From assembly GCA_020346825.1 (NCBI GenBank), contig CP070791.1, positions 414,446 to 425,390 of the forward strand: a stretch of DNA of 10,945 bases. Direction: 5' to 3'. This document shows positions 1-5,254 of this stretch, in pieces. The notes beneath the pieces are model-generated. The model searched no databases. It was not told the DNA's origin and worked only from the letters and a program-made list of their open reading frames with translations. Position 1 is the first letter of the stretch. The number at the start of each line of letters is the position of its first letter. Source of the stretch: Candidatus Bathyarchaeota archaeon. GTDB taxonomy: Archaea > Thermoproteota > Bathyarchaeia > Bathyarchaeales > Bathyarchaeaceae. Position numbers and translations under genes: made by a program.

Positions 1-822
1 TCTTGGTGGTTCTGCCCGGGATGCACTGGCGCAGGTTACCCGGAATATGCCAACAAGCGTGAAGCAGAAACGGGTTACGCAAACCTTGCGGTTTTCTATG
101 GAGCTTGTTGCCTTGACTGCCTATATTGTCAAAACTGGCATTACAGAAACTTGGCTGCCAAGCTTAACCCGGTTATGAGTGCCGAAAGCCTAGCTGCTAA
201 AGTCGACAGTAGCGTTTCACGCATATACCATCACAGATATGAAAAGCGTCCAACCAAAAAGATTTCTTGCATCTGTTTCTTTGGTGGCGATCCATCCAGT
301 CAGATGCCTCATGCTCTGAAAACCAGCGAGCTGACGTTAGAGATTGCCAAGAAACAAAAACGCCTATTTAGGATTTGTTGGGAGACAAATGGATATTGGA
401 AGAAAGAGTTTGCGTTAAAGGCAGCTAAGCTTTCACTCACCAGCGGAGGCAACATTAAGTTTGATCTGAAGACGTGGGATGACAACCTCAGCAAAGTCTT
501 GTGCGGAGTCTCTAACAAGCCTATACTCGAAAGCTTCAAGATGATTGGTGAAGGCTTCTTTAGAAAACGCTATGAGTTGCCAGTTCTGACAGCAAGCACT
601 CTGCTGGTTCCAGGATACGTTGATGTGGAAGAGGTGGGAAATCTGGCTAGATTCATTGCAGAGTTGGATTCAGCGATTCCATATACGCTCCTAGCGTTCT
701 ATCCGCATTATGTAATGAATGATCTACCGACTACGAGACGAGAACAAGCCAACCAGTGCTACAAGGTAGCAACGAAACATCTTGAAAACGTAAGAATTGG
801 CAACATACATTTGCTCTCGTAG
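1..822 (+). CDS. Radical SAM protein, PFL-activating-enzyme-like, 5'-truncated by window edge
   Basis: The frame is open from base 1 to the TAG at 820-822, so 273 residues are visible and the true start lies upstream. An in-frame TTG at 151 is not the start, because the best-conserved part precedes it. Residues about 36-43 read CCLDCLYC, a CxxxCxxC radical SAM motif for a [4Fe-4S] cluster that cleaves S-adenosylmethionine, followed by QNW. An earlier Cys pair (CPGC, residues 5-8) may bind a second metal or cluster. GGDPS (about 95-99) matches the SAM-binding GGEP-type motif, and WETNGYW and FDLKTW fit the later strands of the barrel. The architecture resembles the COG1180 group (activases and their archaeal relatives). 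The substrate is unknown; no glycyl-radical enzyme is visible here. The gene converges on the minus-strand MoaD-like gene across a 221-nt gap. Confidence 0.9.
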   Translation, partial: SWWFCPGCTGAGYPEYANKREAETGYANLAVFYGACCLDCLYCQNWHYRNLAAKLNPVMSAESLAAKVDSSVSRIYHHRYEKRPTKKISCICFFGGDPSSQMPHALKTSELTLEIAKKQKRLFRICWETNGYWKKEFALKAAKLSLTSGGNIKFDLKTWDDNLSKVLCGVSNKPILESFKMIGEGFFRKRYELPVLTASTLLVPGYVDVEEVGNLARFIAELDSAIPYTLLAFYPHYVMNDLPTTRREQANQCYKVATKHLENVRIGNIHLLS

Positions 823-866
823 AATTTCAACTGATTTCTCTTCCTAAATATCTGAACGTCTTCCAT

Positions 867-992
867 TTGAGTGAGGTATTCAAAGTCCCGCGCGCGCCAG
901 AAATGTTAGCCGGGTTGGCATTCAATACAGTTGAAATAGAGGTAGTTACAAGTATCGAAGAATCAGCAAAACTACTACAACAGCAAGGATAA
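867..992 (+). CDS. Possible 41-residue ORF or 3' remnant of a decayed gene
   Basis: Frame 3 stays open downstream of the radical SAM stop and ends with TAA at 990-992. From a TTG at 867 it gives 41 residues; the stretch from MLAG (ATG at 903) to LLQQQG looks protein-like, with a hydrophobic segment followed by an amphipathic helix. The same frame is also open upstream of 867 without an ATG, overlapping the radical SAM gene in another frame. No clear Shine-Dalgarno site precedes 867. It could be a real small protein, the C-terminal end of a frameshifted gene, or chance. I do not recognise a family. The GC tract at 889-897 lies inside it, coding PRAP, which argues somewhat against a functional gene because these tracts otherwise sit between genes. 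Confidence 0.25.
   Translation: MSEVFKVPRAPEMLAGLAFNTVEIEVVTSIEESAKLLQQQG
889..897. repeat. CG alternating tract, copy 1
   Basis: Nine bases of uninterrupted C-G alternation in the gap between two convergent genes. It is one of five GCGCGCGC octamers in the window. A related shorter run, TGCATGCGCG, sits at 1016-1025 in the same gap. Confidence 0.6.
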
Positions 993-1043
993 ACCATAGA
1001 CAAGCCAGATCCATATGCATGCGCGTTGCTTGAACATCCATAG

Positions 1044-1337
1044 TTAGCCGCCATGGGACACTGGAACCAGAACAAACTCGTCGCCATCTTCAATTATGGT
1101 TTCAAGTCCCTTTAAAGCGCTGATTTCCTTTCCATTAACCAGAACAAGCGCGTTTGGGCGGGGATCATCAAGCTCTGGATCAACTACTGCTCGCTTAAAC
1201 TCGGGTGAAAACGTTTCAGTTAGTTTCTTGATTGTCTCTCTTACATTTGCTGGCCTTTCAAATCTCACACGAACCTGATTTCTTCCAGAAATTTGGCGAA
1301 ATACCCCTAAAAACTTGACTTTCACAGTGACAACCAT
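1044..1337 (-). CDS. MoaD/ThiS-family ubiquitin-like sulfur carrier (SAMP-like)
   Basis: This 97-residue protein has the beta-grasp pattern of MoaD: an N-terminal strand (VTVKVKFLGVFRQISG), a helix around residues 31-43 (NVRETIKKL), the strand ALVLVNGKEI (63-72) and the acidic turn EDGDEFVLVPVSHGG. It ends exactly in Gly-Gly, the tail that an E1-like enzyme adenylates and converts to a thiocarboxylate or conjugates to lysine. In archaea such proteins supply sulfur for molybdopterin or tungstopterin and tRNA thiolation, or act as protein modifiers; sequence alone does not separate these roles. The ATG at 1337 starts 7 nt after the stop of the upstream helical gene, so the two are probably cotranscribed. 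No MoaE, E1 or tungsten oxidoreductase gene is in the window. Confidence 0.88.
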   Translation of the reverse strand: MVVTVKVKFLGVFRQISGRNQVRVRFERPANVRETIKKLTETFSPEFKRAVVDPELDDPRPNALVLVNGKEISALKGLETIIEDGDEFVLVPVSHGG

Positions 1338-1344
1338 AGCAACT

Positions 1345-1725
1345 CTACCCCGTCAACTTGACGCTTTCACCAGTGAGAAGTTCAACTATCTCAGACGCCA
1401 GTTGAACTAAGTCGGCTACTTGCTTCATCACGATTTCGCTGTCCGATCTCGGTTTTTGCGATATTTGTTGGATTGATCTTTCAATTTCAATGAGAAATCT
1501 CAAGATCGGGTCTTCAACAAACTGTTTTGTGTACAGCGTCTCGTGAACTATCGCTGCAATGAAAGTGGGTTCTCCTAAACTATAATAAATTGCTGCCTGA
1601 GCCTTTCTCAAGGCTTCGAAAACCAGACTCGGCGCCATGTAAGGCGTCTTTTGTGCTGCAGCCAATTCGGCCTTTGCTTCCCTGAGATATCGTAAAGCCC
1701 AACCTCTTCGATAGTCGTTCATCAT
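1345..1725 (-). CDS. Unrecognised small all-helical protein (HEPN-like at best)
   Basis: From the tandem ATGs at 1725/1722 the protein has about 126 residues and appears almost entirely alpha-helical: YRRGWALRYLREAKAEL, then a helix with ALRKAQAAIYYSLGEP, a middle segment, and a C-terminal heptad-like helix ending ELLTGESVKLTG. The helix-turn-helix pattern and the alanine-rich second helix recall HEPN-type helical bundles, but no RxxxxH catalytic motif is evident, so I do not assign one. The frame extends to an ATG at 1848, but that 41-residue extension is poor and overlaps a likely TATA box. A GGGAG sequence at about 1739-1743 on the minus strand would also fit a TTG start at 1731. It is followed after 7 nt by the MoaD-like gene, suggesting an operon and perhaps a shared sulfur or cofactor role. 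Confidence 0.7.
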   Translation of the reverse strand: MMNDYRRGWALRYLREAKAELAAAQKTPYMAPSLVFEALRKAQAAIYYSLGEPTFIAAIVHETLYTKQFVEDPILRFLIEIERSIQQISQKPRSDSEIVMKQVADLVQLASEIVELLTGESVKLTG

Positions 1726-1789
1726 CAACAATCGAAATTGTCTCCCTTCATGCAAATGGGTCCAAGTAATAGTATGGAACACATAGGCG

Positions 1790-1797
1790 ATTATAAA
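1790..1797 (-). promoter_or_regulatory. Possible TATA box for the helical protein / MoaD-like pair
   Basis: The minus strand reads TTTATAAT about 65 nt upstream of the ATG at 1725. A transcript starting about 25 nt downstream would carry a leader of roughly 40 nt including the GGGAG site. This is pattern matching only. Confidence 0.35.
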
Positions 1798-1929
1798 GGA
1801 TGCCGTAGTTTCCCCAGCGCGCACAAGCGGTATGCAATTTTCATGCAAACCTGTCTCTTGAGAAAGCTTGGTGCAAAACAGTTGCTTTCAATGAATTCAA
1901 AGATGACGAAACTCTGGCTGGCGTCTCTC

Positions 1930-2157
1930 CTATTCCATGTTCTCCCTTTCTGGTTCCGGGGTTCCAGTACTATATGTTGTAGCCATTAGGCGGGTTGTGT
2001 AGCCGGCTACCCTGTTTCTCAGCTTTGCTGAAGAAATGTCAGTAAGAGTTCCCACCAGTTTTTTATTGTTTTCGAATTCTGTTGTGAATTTGGCTGGAAA
2101 TCGTTCCACCAATTTTTTAGCTATCCTCTTCACATGCTCAGTTCGTACTTTGCCCAA
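1930..2157 (-). CDS. rps17e: Small ribosomal subunit protein eS17
   Basis: The 75-residue protein carries the signature of the archaeal/eukaryotic S17e family: GKVRTEHVKRIAKKLVERFP at the N-terminus, KFTTEFENNKKLV (23-35), and SAKLRNRVAGYTTRL (43-57), the last being the most diagnostic segment. It is a helical-bundle protein of the small ribosomal subunit. The start is a TTG at 2157, supported by a GGAGGT site 11 nt upstream on the minus strand. After the conserved RL the protein continues about 18 residues in an acidic, proline- and threonine-containing tail ending ERENME, beyond where archaeal homologues often stop. A 200-nt gap separates it from the downstream helical gene, so cotranscription is uncertain. 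Confidence 0.93.
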   Translation of the reverse strand: MGKVRTEHVKRIAKKLVERFPAKFTTEFENNKKLVGTLTDISSAKLRNRVAGYTTRLMATTYSTGTPEPERENME

Positions 2158-2168
2158 GTCTTCTTTTG

Positions 2169-2174
2169 ACCTCC
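2169..2174 (-). promoter_or_regulatory. Shine-Dalgarno site fixing the TTG start of eS17
   Basis: The minus strand reads GGAGGT followed by 11 nt and then TTG. With no ATG near the conserved N-terminus, this site supports the TTG start. Confidence 0.65.
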
Positions 2175-2437
2175 GCGGCTAAGCTATTATCTTCAATCTC
2201 CGATACAGACTGTCCTCTCATTATGCCTTTTATCCCTTACGCCTATTCCATTAGGAAACATAATGAATTTCCGAATTCTGGCTGAGCAATGTAAGATTTT
2301 TTCTCCTCCTTTTGCCGAGCTATCCCGTAAGCATCGAAATAAATGGAAGACTGATCGTCTGGCTTTCATGCGCGGACCGTCATTATGCGCAGACAAGCAA
2401 ATGGGTGCATCTGTCTCTACTGGCAAGTTGTTGAAGA

Positions 2438-2462
2438 ATATGCACACATGCGCGCGCACGTG
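2438..2462. repeat. 25-nt perfect purine-pyrimidine alternation with GCGCGCGC core (copy 2)
   Basis: From A2438 to G2462 every base alternates purine and pyrimidine, with GCGCGCGC at 2450-2457 flanked by ACACAT and ACGTG. Such tracts are the classical Z-DNA-forming type. A smaller relative, CATGCGCG, is at 2367-2374. Confidence 0.7.
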
Positions 2463-2555
2463 GTTGTACTCGCCATCTAAAAGAGGAATCGAGTATCCGT
2501 GATTCTTGTGATCGTTCCTGGGTTTAGGTTGATTTGTGGTAGATTCTCCGGGACC

Positions 2556-2561
2556 AAAAAA
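2556..2561 (-). terminator. T-run after the small minus-strand ORF
   Basis: Eight bases after the TAA at 2569 the minus strand has six consecutive T. Archaeal transcription commonly stops at such runs, which fits a transcript of the small ORF. Confidence 0.35.
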
Positions 2562-2568
2562 CTTTCTA

Positions 2569-2718
2569 TTAGTCTGTTTTAGGGACCAACCTTTTTAGAG
2601 ATTTTTCTACACGTTGAATATACCCTAATGTTTCCTCTGAACCTTCAAAAGTCTTCATCGTCTCTCGACACTGTCTCAAAACGTCCTCAAACGCCCTTAG
2701 ATAGGATATTCTCTCCAA
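2569..2718 (-). CDS. Small charged helical protein, 49 residues, unrecognised
   Basis: The minus-strand frame is open from an in-frame TAA at 2752-2754 to the TAA at 2569-2571. It encodes a strongly protein-like helical sequence (RISYLRAFEDVLRQCRE, then GSEETLGYIQRVEKSLKRL). The first usable start is a TTG at 2718, preceded by GGTGA with a 4-nt spacer. A TATA-like CTTTTAAG lies about 30 nt upstream (about 2750-2757), and a T-run follows the stop. The codons before the TTG also read plausibly (YFEETRIGERLE), so it could instead be the tail of a longer gene broken upstream by a stop. I recognise no family. Confidence 0.5.
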   Translation of the reverse strand: MERISYLRAFEDVLRQCRETMKTFEGSEETLGYIQRVEKSLKRLVPKTD

Positions 2719-2884
2719 CCGCTCACCAATTCTCGTTTCCTCAAAATATGCTTAAAAGACCGGCGGCGTAACGAACAAAAAGATTCTGAACAGACCTCAG
2801 TGAAAGTGAAAATGCCGGGGTAAAAGTGATCTTCGTCCACACCGAATCAAAAACCATGTCGATAGTCTTGTGACTGAAAAATAA

Positions 2885-2894
2885 GATATTTAAG
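2885..2894 (+). promoter_or_regulatory. TATA box for the NifU-like gene
   Basis: GATATTTAAG preceded by an A-rich BRE-like segment lies about 35-40 nt before the ATG at 2927. Initiation about 25 nt downstream would leave a short leader containing GGTGA. Confidence 0.6.
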
Positions 2895-2926
2895 TCAATC
2901 TCTGCAAAACGTAGTAGGTGAACACG

Positions 2927-3160
2927 ATGAAGGAGACAGTCAAAGACAAAGTGGAGAAAGCCCTTGAGGAAATGAGACCCCAACTTCAAGCTGACGGTGG
3001 AGACATAGAACTCGTTGACGTGAAAGATGGCATCGTGAAAGTGAAAATGAAGGGAGCATGCGTCGGTTGTCCAATGTCAACAATGACTCTCCAATGGGGG
3101 GTTGAGAATTTCCTCAAGAAGAAGATACCTGGAATAGTGAAGGTTGAGGCAGTTCAGTAG
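2927..3160 (+). CDS. NifU-type C-terminal (Nfu) iron-sulfur scaffold protein
   Basis: The 77-residue protein is a stand-alone Nfu domain: helix DKVEKALEEMRPQLQ, the hallmark QADGGDIELVDVKDGIVKVKM (21-41), then GACVGCPMS with the CxxC pair at Cys45 and Cys48. Two subunits normally bridge a [4Fe-4S] cluster through these cysteines and pass it to apo-proteins. Helix TMTLQWGVENFLKKKIPG follows. The ATG at 2927 is chosen because GGTGA (2917-2921) sits 5 nt before it; the in-frame GTG at 2918 is part of that site. The following small gene begins 23 nt after the stop, so they are probably cotranscribed. Both radical SAM proteins in the window need Fe-S clusters, but a specific link is not shown. Confidence 0.93.
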   Translation: MKETVKDKVEKALEEMRPQLQADGGDIELVDVKDGIVKVKMKGACVGCPMSTMTLQWGVENFLKKKIPGIVKVEAVQ

Positions 3161-3171
3161 CAGATCTTATC

Positions 3172-3176
3172 GGTGA
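3172..3176 (+). promoter_or_regulatory. GGTGA ribosome binding site fixing a TTG start
   Basis: GGTGA followed by 7 nt precedes the TTG at 3184. The nearby ATG at 3189 is out of frame, so this site decides the start. Confidence 0.6.
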
Positions 3177-3183
3177 ACAATTT

Positions 3184-3393
3184 TTGACATGCTATTTCAG
3201 GCATCTCCGCGAATTTTTTGACAAGGCTGGAATTGAAGTCACCAGCAAAAACAAGAGGCAGATCGATCGAATTATCCATGAGATAATGGGCGTAGAGTAT
3301 AAGAACTGCTCTGCTACGTGGAAAGAAGTGAAAAAGCACATTGCTGAAGACGAAGAGGCCTTTGTTTCTCAACTCAAGGAAACATTAGGATGA
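3184..3393 (+). CDS. Small helical protein of 69 residues, function unknown
   Basis: The protein reads as two or three helices: FRHLREFFDKAGIEV, NKRQIDRIIHEIMGVEYKNCSATWKEVKK (23-51) and EDEEAFVSQLKETLG. Charged residues are spaced as in a soluble bundle; there is no signal peptide or membrane segment. The single Cys42 in YKNCSATW could matter but forms no CxxC. It starts with TTG behind a GGTGA site and lies 23 nt after the Nfu gene and 43 nt before the macro-domain gene, all on one strand, which suggests an operon. The composition looks conserved and real, but I cannot name its function. Confidence 0.8.
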   Translation: MTCYFRHLREFFDKAGIEVTSKNKRQIDRIIHEIMGVEYKNCSATWKEVKKHIAEDEEAFVSQLKETLG

Positions 3394-3436
3394 GACGTGC
3401 CTGGAATCTCGATTTCACAAATGTGGGAGTTATAGC

Positions 3437-3976
3437 GTGAAAGTCAAAATCAACAAAACAGCTTTAGAGCTTATGCAGGGCGACATAACGGATCTGGACA
3501 CCGATGCCATAGTCAACGCTGCAAATACTGCCTTGCAACTTGGCGGCGGAGTAGCAGGAGCCATCAGAAGAAAAGGTGGGCAAACAATCCAGAGAGAATG
3601 CAACAAGATAGGACGAACTTGTGTTGGAGCAGCAGTCATAACGACTGGAGGAAACCTAAAAGCACCGTATGTAGTTCATGCTGCAGGCCCAAAACACGGA
3701 GAAGAACACGAAGATGAAAAACTTAAGGACGCCACCCTAAACTCTTTGATCCTTGCTGACAAACATGATCTGAAAAGCATAGCGTTTCCAGCCATAAGCA
3801 CAGGAATATTTGGTTTTCCAAAAGATCGATGCGCTACAATAATGCTCTCAATCACGATAGCCTATCTAGAAGGCCCCACAAGCCTAGAAAAAGTGATCTA
3901 CTGCTTGTACGACCAGAACACTTTCGAAATCTTCAGACACACTCTACAATCTTTAGTAAGAAAACGCCAACCCTAG
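3437..3976 (+). CDS. Macro-domain protein (ADP-ribose binding or hydrolysing)
   Basis: The 179-residue protein is a complete single macro domain. Key motifs: GDIT (15-18), DAIVNAAN (23-30) contacting the adenine and ribose, GGGVAGAIRRKGG (36-48), and the second phosphate loop PAISTGIFGFP (118-128). The family binds ADP-ribose; many members remove it from proteins or nucleic acids, or hydrolyse O-acetyl-ADP-ribose. The start is a GTG at 3437, with GGGAG at 3425-3429 giving a 7-nt spacer; conserved strand MKVKINK begins there. TatD follows after 14 nt, so the two are very likely cotranscribed, consistent with a shared role in nucleic-acid or nucleotide repair (inference). Confidence 0.93.
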   Translation: MKVKINKTALELMQGDITDLDTDAIVNAANTALQLGGGVAGAIRRKGGQTIQRECNKIGRTCVGAAVITTGGNLKAPYVVHAAGPKHGEEHEDEKLKDATLNSLILADKHDLKSIAFPAISTGIFGFPKDRCATIMLSITIAYLEGPTSLEKVIYCLYDQNTFEIFRHTLQSLVRKRQP

Positions 3977-3990
3977 AAAAAGGCTCAAAT

Positions 3991-4755
3991 ATGTTAGTTG
4001 ATACCCACGCTCATCTCCAGTGGGGGAGTTTTGACAAAGATCGGAAGGGAGTAATAAATCGAGCCAGAAAAGTCGACGTCAAATGTATAGTGAACATTGG
4101 ATTTGACATAAAAGGTAGCATTGAAGCGATTGAACTAGCTGAAAGACATAAAGGTCTTTACGCAACAGTGGGAATTCATCCCCACAATGCCAGTCAGTTC
4201 AACGAAAACATCTTAGACAAACTGAGAAAGCTCTCAGAGAATCCAAAAGTCATAGCCATTGGAGAGATCGGGCTGGATTACTATAGGAACTTGTCGTCTA
4301 GGAAAGCTCAAAAAGAAGCCTTTGAAGCTCAACTGCTTCTAGCAGAAGAATTGGATCTACCAGTTGTAATTCATGATAGAGAAGCGCATAAAGACACTCT
4401 TGAGACTTTGTCAAAATTCAAAAGAAAGATCCGAGGTATAATGCACTGCTTTTCAGGTAGCAAAGAAATGGCTGAACAATGCGCTAAATCTGGTTTTTAC
4501 ATATCCTTCGCTGGGCCAGTGACCTTCCCAAACGCCCGCAAATTACATGAAATAGCTAAGAAAATCGACGCAAACAAGATTCTTCTCGAGACTGACAGTC
4601 CTTGGCTAGCGCCACAAGATATGAGGGGAGAACGAAATGAACCAGCTTTCCTCATTTTCATAGCCAAGAAGATTGCAGAGCTCAGAAGAATCTCTATGAG
4701 TGGACTGGCAGAAGCAACCACAGAAAACGCCAAAAACGCATTTCAACTGTCCTAA
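3991..4755 (+). CDS. tatD: TatD-family metal-dependent hydrolase (putative DNase)
   Basis: The 254-residue protein is a full TatD-type TIM barrel of the amidohydrolase superfamily. All metal ligands are visible: His6 and His8 (DTHAHL), Glu92 (GEIGLDYY), His128 (VVIHDREAH), His152 (MHCFSGS) and Asp202 (LETDSPWL). GIHPHN at 61-66 and AATTENAKNAF near the end are further family signatures. Homologues have 3'-5' exonuclease or AP-endonuclease activity in DNA repair; some may act on other substrates. The frame is open upstream to 3829 inside the macro gene, but the family N-terminus is exactly MLVDTHAH, so the ATG at 3991 is the start. No strong Shine-Dalgarno site is seen; translation may be coupled to the macro gene ending 14 nt earlier. 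Confidence 0.95.
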   Translation: MLVDTHAHLQWGSFDKDRKGVINRARKVDVKCIVNIGFDIKGSIEAIELAERHKGLYATVGIHPHNASQFNENILDKLRKLSENPKVIAIGEIGLDYYRNLSSRKAQKEAFEAQLLLAEELDLPVVIHDREAHKDTLETLSKFKRKIRGIMHCFSGSKEMAEQCAKSGFYISFAGPVTFPNARKLHEIAKKIDANKILLETDSPWLAPQDMRGERNEPAFLIFIAKKIAELRRISMSGLAEATTENAKNAFQLS

Positions 4756-4859
4756 AGGAAGAGACTAACCTTACGCATAATACCCAAGAAATCTATAGAC
4801 TGGAGACGACATTAAGGGGCAAAATAAGGGAGAATTGGAGGTTTAAACGAGAATGAAAG

Positions 4860-4869
4860 ACTTAAATAG
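4860..4869 (+). promoter_or_regulatory. TATA box for the histone gene
   Basis: ACTTAAATAG preceded by purine-rich BRE-like sequence is about 37-46 nt before the ATG at 4906. GAGG at 4895-4898 gives a ribosome site with a 7-nt spacer. Confidence 0.5.
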
Positions 4870-4905
4870 TGGCTTAGAGAAAAAGAGAGGCTACGAGGAA
4901 GTTAT

Positions 4906-5127
4906 ATGGCAAATCCTGAATTGGCTATAGCTCCTATGCATAGAATATGCAAAAAAGCAGGAGCAAGTAGAGTAAGCGAAGCAGCTGCAAAAGAGTTGGC
5001 CAAGGAACTTGAAGAAGTAGGCATTAAAATCGCAAGAGAAGCTAACGACTATGCTATTCATGCTGGAAGAAAAACTATAAAGGCTGAGGATATAGAGATA
5101 GCAGCAAAGAAAGTCATGGGAAGATAA
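4906..5127 (+). CDS. Archaeal histone
   Basis: The 73-residue protein has the histone fold and little else: alpha1 LAIAPMHRICKKAGASRVSEAA, the long alpha2 AAAKELAKELEEVGIKIAREANDYAIHAG, then RKTIKAEDIEIAAKKVMG. The loop pairs typical of DNA contact are present, SRVSE (21-25) and GRKTIKAEDIE (54-64). It lacks long N- or C-terminal tails. Such proteins dimerise and wrap DNA into archaeal nucleosome-like fibres. It is monocistronic by appearance, with its own TATA box and a downstream T-run. Only one histone gene is in the window; others may exist elsewhere. Confidence 0.97.
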   Translation: MANPELAIAPMHRICKKAGASRVSEAAAKELAKELEEVGIKIAREANDYAIHAGRKTIKAEDIEIAAKKVMGR

Positions 5128-5139
5128 TCAATCTTCACT

Positions 5140-5149
5140 TCCCTTTTTT
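5140..5149 (+). terminator. Pyrimidine/T-run terminator after histone
   Basis: About 15 nt after the histone stop lies CCC followed by six T, then a further TTTT at 5153-5156. T-runs of this kind terminate archaeal RNA polymerase. Confidence 0.5.
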
Positions 5150-5189
5150 CACGTTTTCAAGAAAGTAGAAAGCAACCGCAAGTTATTGG

Positions 5190-5203
5190 AAAAAACTTAT
5201 ATC
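5190..5203 (+). promoter_or_regulatory. BRE/TATA promoter for the thermosome gene
   Basis: An A-rich segment followed by CTTATATC lies about 52-59 nt before the ATG, giving an estimated leader near 30 nt that contains AGGAGGA at 5243-5249 with a 5- to 6-nt spacer: a strong promoter and ribosome site, as expected for an abundant chaperonin. Confidence 0.65.
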
Positions 5204-5254
5204 TCAGATGAAAATTGCTGTAGATAGATTTGACTATACCATAGGAGGATTTGT

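Larger units (their letters stand above)
2158..2568. other. Gene-free stretch upstream of eS17
   Basis: No convincing gene is seen on either strand; open frames here have no protein-like composition. It holds the eS17 leader, a weak minus-strand TATA-like GATAAAAG (2227-2234), an 8-bp inverted repeat TCATTATG/CATAATGA (2218-2225 and 2259-2266, 33-nt spacer), and the alternating purine-pyrimidine tract at 2438-2462. The sequence GGGACCAA occurs twice near 2550 and 2582. Confidence 0.5.

Noticed and set aside
1726..1848. 41-residue upstream extension of the helical minus-strand gene to ATG 1848
   Set aside because: Composition changes abruptly, the likely TATA box lies inside it, and tandem ATGs sit at the start of the helical core.
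2193..2502. Overlapping open frames of about 80-88 codons on both strands
   Set aside because: Neither has protein-like composition, ribosome site or recognisable motif, and each is a mirror of the other and of the alternating GC tracts.
2789..2872. Plus-strand stretch without a start that reads NAGVKVIFVHTESK before a TGA
   Set aside because: Only about 26 codons between stops, no start or ribosome site; too short to distinguish from chance.
3829..3990. 54-codon N-terminal extension of the TatD frame overlapping the macro gene
   Set aside because: The family starts at MLVDTHAH, the extension is out-of-frame translation of the macro gene, and an ATG sits at the right place 14 nt after the macro stop.
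3437..4755. Macro domain plus TatD considered as an ADP-ribosylation toxin-antitoxin or defence module
   Set aside because: No ADP-ribosyltransferase toxin or other defence gene is adjacent; the neighbours are housekeeping-like and spacing indicates an ordinary operon.
4854..4931. 25-codon frame from ATG 4854 behind GGAGG
   Set aside because: It runs across the histone promoter and start in another frame and has no distinct protein character.
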